A stretch of 64,000 nt of DNA from positions 124,001 to 188,000 of the forward strand of contig NZ_VJZR01000001.1 of assembly GCF_007097365.1 (NCBI RefSeq). Reading direction: 5' to 3'. Both the position numbers and the translations under genes were made by a program. Source of the DNA: Flavobacterium franklandianum. GTDB taxonomy: Bacteria > Bacteroidota > Bacteroidia > Flavobacteriales > Flavobacteriaceae. Positions 60,782-64,000 of this stretch are shown in pieces; position 1 is the first letter of the stretch; each line of letters starts with the position of its first letter. The notes beneath the pieces were generated by a model. That model worked only from the letters and a program-made list of their open reading frames with translations, was not told where the DNA came from and made no database searches.

Positions 60782-60789
60782 TACCTTTG
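60782..60789 (+). promoter_or_regulatory. Promoter of the atpBEFHA operon (TTG-N18-TACCTTTG)
   Basis: TTG at 60761-60763 and TACCTTTG at 60782-60789 with 18 nt between match the Flavobacterium -33/-7 pattern. It lies in the gap between the DUF6168 gene and atpB and sets the leader at about 35-40 nt. Confidence 0.75.
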
Positions 60790-60830
60790 CACCCAATTTC
60801 AGAAACTAAAAATTAAGATAATTAACAGTT

Positions 60831-61970
60831 ATGGTGATTTCAAACAAACCACTTCAATTTATAATAGCGATTTTAATAGCCTGTCTTCCAATATTTGGTT
60901 TTGCAAATAATCCTACGGAACACACTACATCACAGACTGAAACAACAGCTGTTGCTCACGAAGCTGCTCCAGAGGCTGGAGAAGAAACTTCAGAAATTAA
61001 AGAACAAATAAAAGAAGTTATTGGGCACCACGTTCTTGATGGTCACGAATTTTCTCTTTTTTCAGATTCAGAAACAGGAGCTCATTATGGTTTTCCATTG
61101 CCAATAATCCTTTGGGATAACGGAGTTCACTTATTCTCTTCTTCGAAATTCGAACACGGAGAAGCCGTTGCCGAATCAGACGGAATTTTCTACAAATTAC
61201 ACCACGAAAAAATATACAAAACGGATGCTACTGGAACATTAACCGGAGACGAGCATCATCCAACAAATATCCAACCTATAGATTTGTCAATCACAAAAGG
61301 TGTTTTGACAATAATGGTTGTGGCTTTATTAATGTTTTTATTGTTTACAAGTCTAGCAAAATCGTATGCTAAAAACGGAGGGATTTCTTCTGGAGTTGGA
61401 AGACTTTTCGAACCAATCGTATTGTATATTCGTGACGAAATTGCGATTCCAAACATTGGTGAAAAACATTATAAAAGGTATATGAGTTATTTGTTGACCA
61501 TCTTTTTCTTTGTATGGTTCTTAAATATCTTTGGTTTGACTCCACTAGGAATCAACGTTACAGGAAATATTGCTATTACTTTTGGATTAGCGGTAATTAC
61601 ATTTGTAATCACAACTCTTACAGCAAATAAGAATTATTGGGGACACATTTTCTGGATGCCAGGTGTGCCAACTCCAATGAAAATCATTTTAGCACCTATA
61701 GAATTATTGGGAGTGTTTATCAAACCTTTCGCCTTAATGATACGTTTGTATGCAAATATTTTTGCAGGACACGTAGTTTTGATGAGTTTAATAGGATTGA
61801 TCTTTATTTTCAAAAGTTGGTTGGGAAGTAGCTTGTCATTTATGTTGTCGTTTGCTATTTCAATCATCGAAATATTAGTTGCCTTATTACAAGCTTATAT
61901 CTTCACAATGTTATCCGCATTGTATTTCGGATCGGCAGTTGAGGAGCATCATCACGAAGAAGCGCACTAG
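60831..61970 (+). CDS. atpB: ATP synthase Fo subunit a
   Basis: 379 aa, longer than the 270 of E. coli because of an N-terminal Ala/Glu/His-rich extension of about 130 residues after a hydrophobic start, a Bacteroidota trait. The proton channel is seen in LLGVFIKPFALMIRLYANIFAGHVVLM with the essential Arg, and LVALLQAYIFTMLSALYFG ends it. It pairs with the c-ring. Confidence 0.95.
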   Translation: MVISNKPLQFIIAILIACLPIFGFANNPTEHTTSQTETTAVAHEAAPEAGEETSEIKEQIKEVIGHHVLDGHEFSLFSDSETGAHYGFPLPIILWDNGVHLFSSSKFEHGEAVAESDGIFYKLHHEKIYKTDATGTLTGDEHHPTNIQPIDLSITKGVLTIMVVALLMFLLFTSLAKSYAKNGGISSGVGRLFEPIVLYIRDEIAIPNIGEKHYKRYMSYLLTIFFFVWFLNIFGLTPLGINVTGNIAITFGLAVITFVITTLTANKNYWGHIFWMPGVPTPMKIILAPIELLGVFIKPFALMIRLYANIFAGHVVLMSLIGLIFIFKSWLGSSLSFMLSFAISIIEILVALLQAYIFTMLSALYFGSAVEEHHHEEAH

Positions 61971-61973
61971 TAA

Positions 61974-62035
61974 AGTTAGAAATTAGAAATTAGAGGGTAG
62001 AAATTATTTCTAACTTCGAACTTCTTACCTCTAAC
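61974..62035. repeat. TTAGAAGT-type inverted repeat between atpB and atpE
   Basis: AGTTAGAAATTAGAAATTAGAGG faces CTAACTTC..CCTCTAAC (arms split here). The GTTAGAAATTAGAAATTAG/CTAACCTC layout can fold, and the same unit appears at about 8628-8656. Confidence 0.55.
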
Positions 62036-62072
62036 CTCAAAATTGAATGTTTAATTTTTAATACATATTTTT

Positions 62073-62264
62073 ATGGAAATTCCTAAAATCGTTGGAGCAG
62101 GATTAGTAGTTATTGGAGCAGGTATTGGTATTGGTAGAATCGGTGGTTCTGCAATGGATGCAATCGCTCGTCAACCAGAAGCTACTGGAAAAATTCAAAC
62201 AGCTATGCTTATTGCAGCAGCGCTTATTGAAGGTATTGGATTTGCAGCTTTATTCGCTGTATAA
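62073..62264 (+). CDS. atpE: ATP synthase Fo subunit c
   Basis: 63 aa, two membrane helices: IVGAGLVVIGAGIGIGRIGGSAMDAIARQPEATGKIQTAMLIAAALIEGIGFAALFAV. The conserved Glu of the second helix lies in LIEGIG and is followed by Gly, not Ser/Thr, so proton coupling is more likely than sodium. A hairpin follows it. The sequence above is described only in pieces: GAGIGIGRIGG loop and RQPE loop. Confidence 0.93.
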   Translation: MEIPKIVGAGLVVIGAGIGIGRIGGSAMDAIARQPEATGKIQTAMLIAAALIEGIGFAALFAV

Positions 62265-62270
62265 TGCTGA

Positions 62271-62310
62271 AAAACAAAAAGCTGTAACGGTTGGTTGCAG
62301 CTTTTGTTTT
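62271..62310 (+). terminator. Intra-operon stem-loop after atpE
   Basis: AAAACAAAAAGCTG faces CAGCTTTTGTTTT, about a 13-bp stem with one bulge, between atpE and atpF. It looks like a leaky terminator or an RNA-stability hairpin. Confidence 0.65.
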
Positions 62311-62347
62311 AAAAATTAAATTAAAAGAATACAATTAAAAACACACT

Positions 62348-62848
62348 ATGGAAAAGTTAATAAATGATTTTTCGTTTGGATTATTTATCTGGCAAACAAT
62401 AATTTTTGTTGGATTGGTTTTGTTGTTGAAAAAATTTGCTTGGAAACCTATTTTGGATGCCGTTAACGAAAGAGAAGAAGGAATAAAAAACGCATTACTT
62501 TCTGCTGACAATGCTAGAAAAGAAATGCAAAACCTTCAAAGCGATAACCAACGTATTTTGCAAGAAGCAAGAATGGAACGTGATGCTTTGTTGAAAGATG
62601 CACGTGAAATGAAAGAGAAAATGGTTGCTGATGCAAAAACCGAAGCTCAAGCTCAAGGTCTAATAATGATCGAACAAGCAAAAGCAGCTATCGAAAGCGA
62701 AAAAAATGCAGCTATGGCAGAATTGAGAGCACAAGTTTCTAATTTGTCTATCGAAATTGCTGAAAAATTATTAAAAGATGAATTGTCTAACAAAGAAGCT
62801 CAAGTAAAATTAGTGGAAAAAATGTTAGGTGATGCTAAACTAAACTAA
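62348..62848 (+). CDS. atpF: ATP synthase Fo subunit b
   Basis: 166 aa: one N-terminal membrane helix (FSFGLFIWQTIIFVGLVLLLKKFAWKPI, conserved W-K-P) and a long charged coiled coil that forms the peripheral stalk. The next gene starts 2 nt after it. Confidence 0.95.
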   Translation: MEKLINDFSFGLFIWQTIIFVGLVLLLKKFAWKPILDAVNEREEGIKNALLSADNARKEMQNLQSDNQRILQEARMERDALLKDAREMKEKMVADAKTEAQAQGLIMIEQAKAAIESEKNAAMAELRAQVSNLSIEIAEKLLKDELSNKEAQVKLVEKMLGDAKLN

Positions 62849-62849
62849 T

Positions 62850-63386
62850 ATGATAAGTACAAGAGCAGCAATTCGTTACGCAAAAGCAATTTTAGATATA
62901 GCAGATTCTAAATCTGTTGCTACTGAAGTTAGTAATGATATGTCTTTGATAGCTTCAACAATAAAAAGCAATGGGGAATTAAGTGCTTTTATTCTAAAGC
63001 CAACAATTACTGTTGAAGTGAAAGAAAGCGCCCTTTTGGAAGTTTTTGCTTCAGTAAATGCAGTGACAAAAAGCCTATTTCATTTATTGTCTGAAAACAA
63101 AAGATTTGAAATATTAGACAGCATAGCAATAGAGTATAATAAATTATTTGACATACAGAATGGTGTTGAAGTAGCTAAGGTTACTACAGCAATTCCTATG
63201 GATGCAGCTTTAGAAGCAAAAGTTTCTGCAAAAATTGCAAGCATTTCTTCAAGTAAAAAAATTACAATAGAAAACACAGTAGATCCTTCAATCATTGGAG
63301 GTTTTATTTTAAGAATAGGCGATAAGCAATACAATGCTTCTATTGCCGACAGATTACAAGTATTAAAGAGAGAATTAAGTAACTAG
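62850..63386 (+). CDS. atpH: ATP synthase F1 subunit delta
   Basis: 178 aa. The N-terminal RAAIRYAKAILDIADSK is the family start, and the C-terminal VDPSIIGGFILRIGDKQYNASIADRLQVLKREL is the conserved part that links b to F1. Confidence 0.95.
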   Translation: MISTRAAIRYAKAILDIADSKSVATEVSNDMSLIASTIKSNGELSAFILKPTITVEVKESALLEVFASVNAVTKSLFHLLSENKRFEILDSIAIEYNKLFDIQNGVEVAKVTTAIPMDAALEAKVSAKIASISSSKKITIENTVDPSIIGGFILRIGDKQYNASIADRLQVLKRELSN

Positions 63387-63402
63387 TTATTTATAAATAA
63401 TT

Positions 63403-64000
63403 ATGGCGGAAATTAAACCTGCTGAGATTTCAGCAATATTAAAAAAGCAAGTAGAAGGTTTTGAATCTGGTGCTACATTAGAAGAAGTAGGTTCTGTACT
63501 TCAAGTTGGAGATGGAATTGCTCGTGTTTACGGACTTTCTAATGTTCAATATGGTGAGCTTGTAGAATTTGACAATGGCCTTGAGGCTATTGTATTGAAT
63601 CTTGAAGAAGATAATGTGGGTGTGGTACTTTTAGGAGCATCAACAGGCATTAAAGAAGGTTCAACAGTAAAAAGAACCCAACGTATTGCTTCCCTTAAAA
63701 CAGGAGAAGGAATGGTAGGCCGTGTGGTAAACACTCTTGGTTTTCCTATTGATGGAAAAGGACCAATTACGGGTGAATTATTCGAAATGCCTATAGAAAG
63801 AAAAGCTCCTGGAGTTATCTTCCGTCAACCAGTTACAGAGCCATTACAAACTGGTATCAAAGCAGTAGATGCAATGATTCCTGTAGGTCGTGGACAACGT
63901 GAGCTAGTTATTGGTGACCGTCAAACAGGTAAATCTACCGTTTGTTTGGATACTATCTTAAATCAAAAAGAATTTTACGATGCAGGAAAACCTGTATTTT
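63403..64000 (+). CDS. atpA: ATP synthase F1 subunit alpha (3' end outside window)
   Basis: Starts at ATG 63403 ([20 protein letters not shown]) and runs off the right edge after about 199 codons. N-terminal barrel, then the Walker A motif [16 protein letters not shown]. The order b-delta-alpha matches other F1Fo operons; gamma, beta and epsilon would follow outside the window or elsewhere. Confidence 0.97.
   Translation, partial: MAEIKPAEISAILKKQVEGFESGATLEEVGSVLQVGDGIARVYGLSNVQYGELVEFDNGLEAIVLNLEEDNVGVVLLGASTGIKEGSTVKRTQRIASLKTGEGMVGRVVNTLGFPIDGKGPITGELFEMPIERKAPGVIFRQPVTEPLQTGIKAVDAMIPVGRGQRELVIGDRQTGKSTVCLDTILNQKEFYDAGKPVF

Overview
The window is AT-rich chromosomal DNA from a member of the Flavobacteriia (Bacteroidota), most likely Flavobacterium or a close relative. 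Supporting signs are the TAnnTTTG -7 promoter elements, little use of Shine-Dalgarno sites, several TTG starts, a SprE-type gliding/type IX secretion lipoprotein, GLPGLI and TonB-receptor proteins, and many Bacteroidota-restricted DUF families (DUF4175, DUF6922, DUF6909, DUF6341, DUF6427, DUF5687, DUF6168). No rRNA operon, CRISPR array, intact prophage or recognisable transposase is present. One tRNA gene (tRNA-Cys) is found. All functional calls rest on reading the sequence and on family knowledge; no database search was possible.

Left part (1-20.6 kb): mostly minus-strand housekeeping genes: a partial OmpH-like lipoprotein, a methyltransferase, mnmG, ybeY, a giant DUF4175 membrane/coiled-coil protein, an outer-membrane barrel, a YtxH/holin-like trio, glnS, a LysE-type exporter, a GIN-domain protein and rnr. 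A Fic protein, gltX, a stomatin-like protein, folB and tRNA-Cys lie on the plus strand. Four parS-like ParB sites cluster at 1.7-4.0 kb around mnmG and ybeY.

Centre (20.9-21.6 kb): a gene-free, very AT-rich segment of about 640 bp carries roughly ten copies of a TGTTAATA/TATTAACA motif resembling a DnaA box. Gene orientation switches here from mostly minus to mostly plus. With the parS cluster within 20 kb, this makes it a good candidate for the chromosomal replication origin.

Middle part (21.6-45 kb): rpiB, a CDF cation transporter, tex, an AbiEii-type nucleotidyltransferase pair, tatA, a GH3-family protein, a DUF6909 protein, and then a polysaccharide region (sugar transferase, GT4, wecB, ORF6N regulator, CapK-like enzyme, HigBA). 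purD, upp, DUF4254 and a GT9 glycosyltransferase follow.

Right part (45-64 kb): a TonB receptor plus GLPGLI pair sits between two 245-bp direct repeats. Then come an RsbQ-like hydrolase with a PAS histidine kinase, a PaaE-like reductase, a PadR regulator with a membrane protein, a GIY-YIG gene framed by inverted repeats, an ABC exporter pair, sprE, bactofilin and the ATP synthase operon (atpZ, DUF6168, atpB, E, F, H and a partial atpA).

A recurrent theme is short palindromic or inverted repeats of several families, both between genes and absorbed in frame into genes (gltX, the CapK-like gene, ORF6N). The best candidates for something undescribed are the GIY-YIG gene flanked by 26-nt inverted repeats, the 16-nt palindrome sitting in a tRNA remnant, the ORF6N palindrome array, and the RsbQ-PAS kinase pair.
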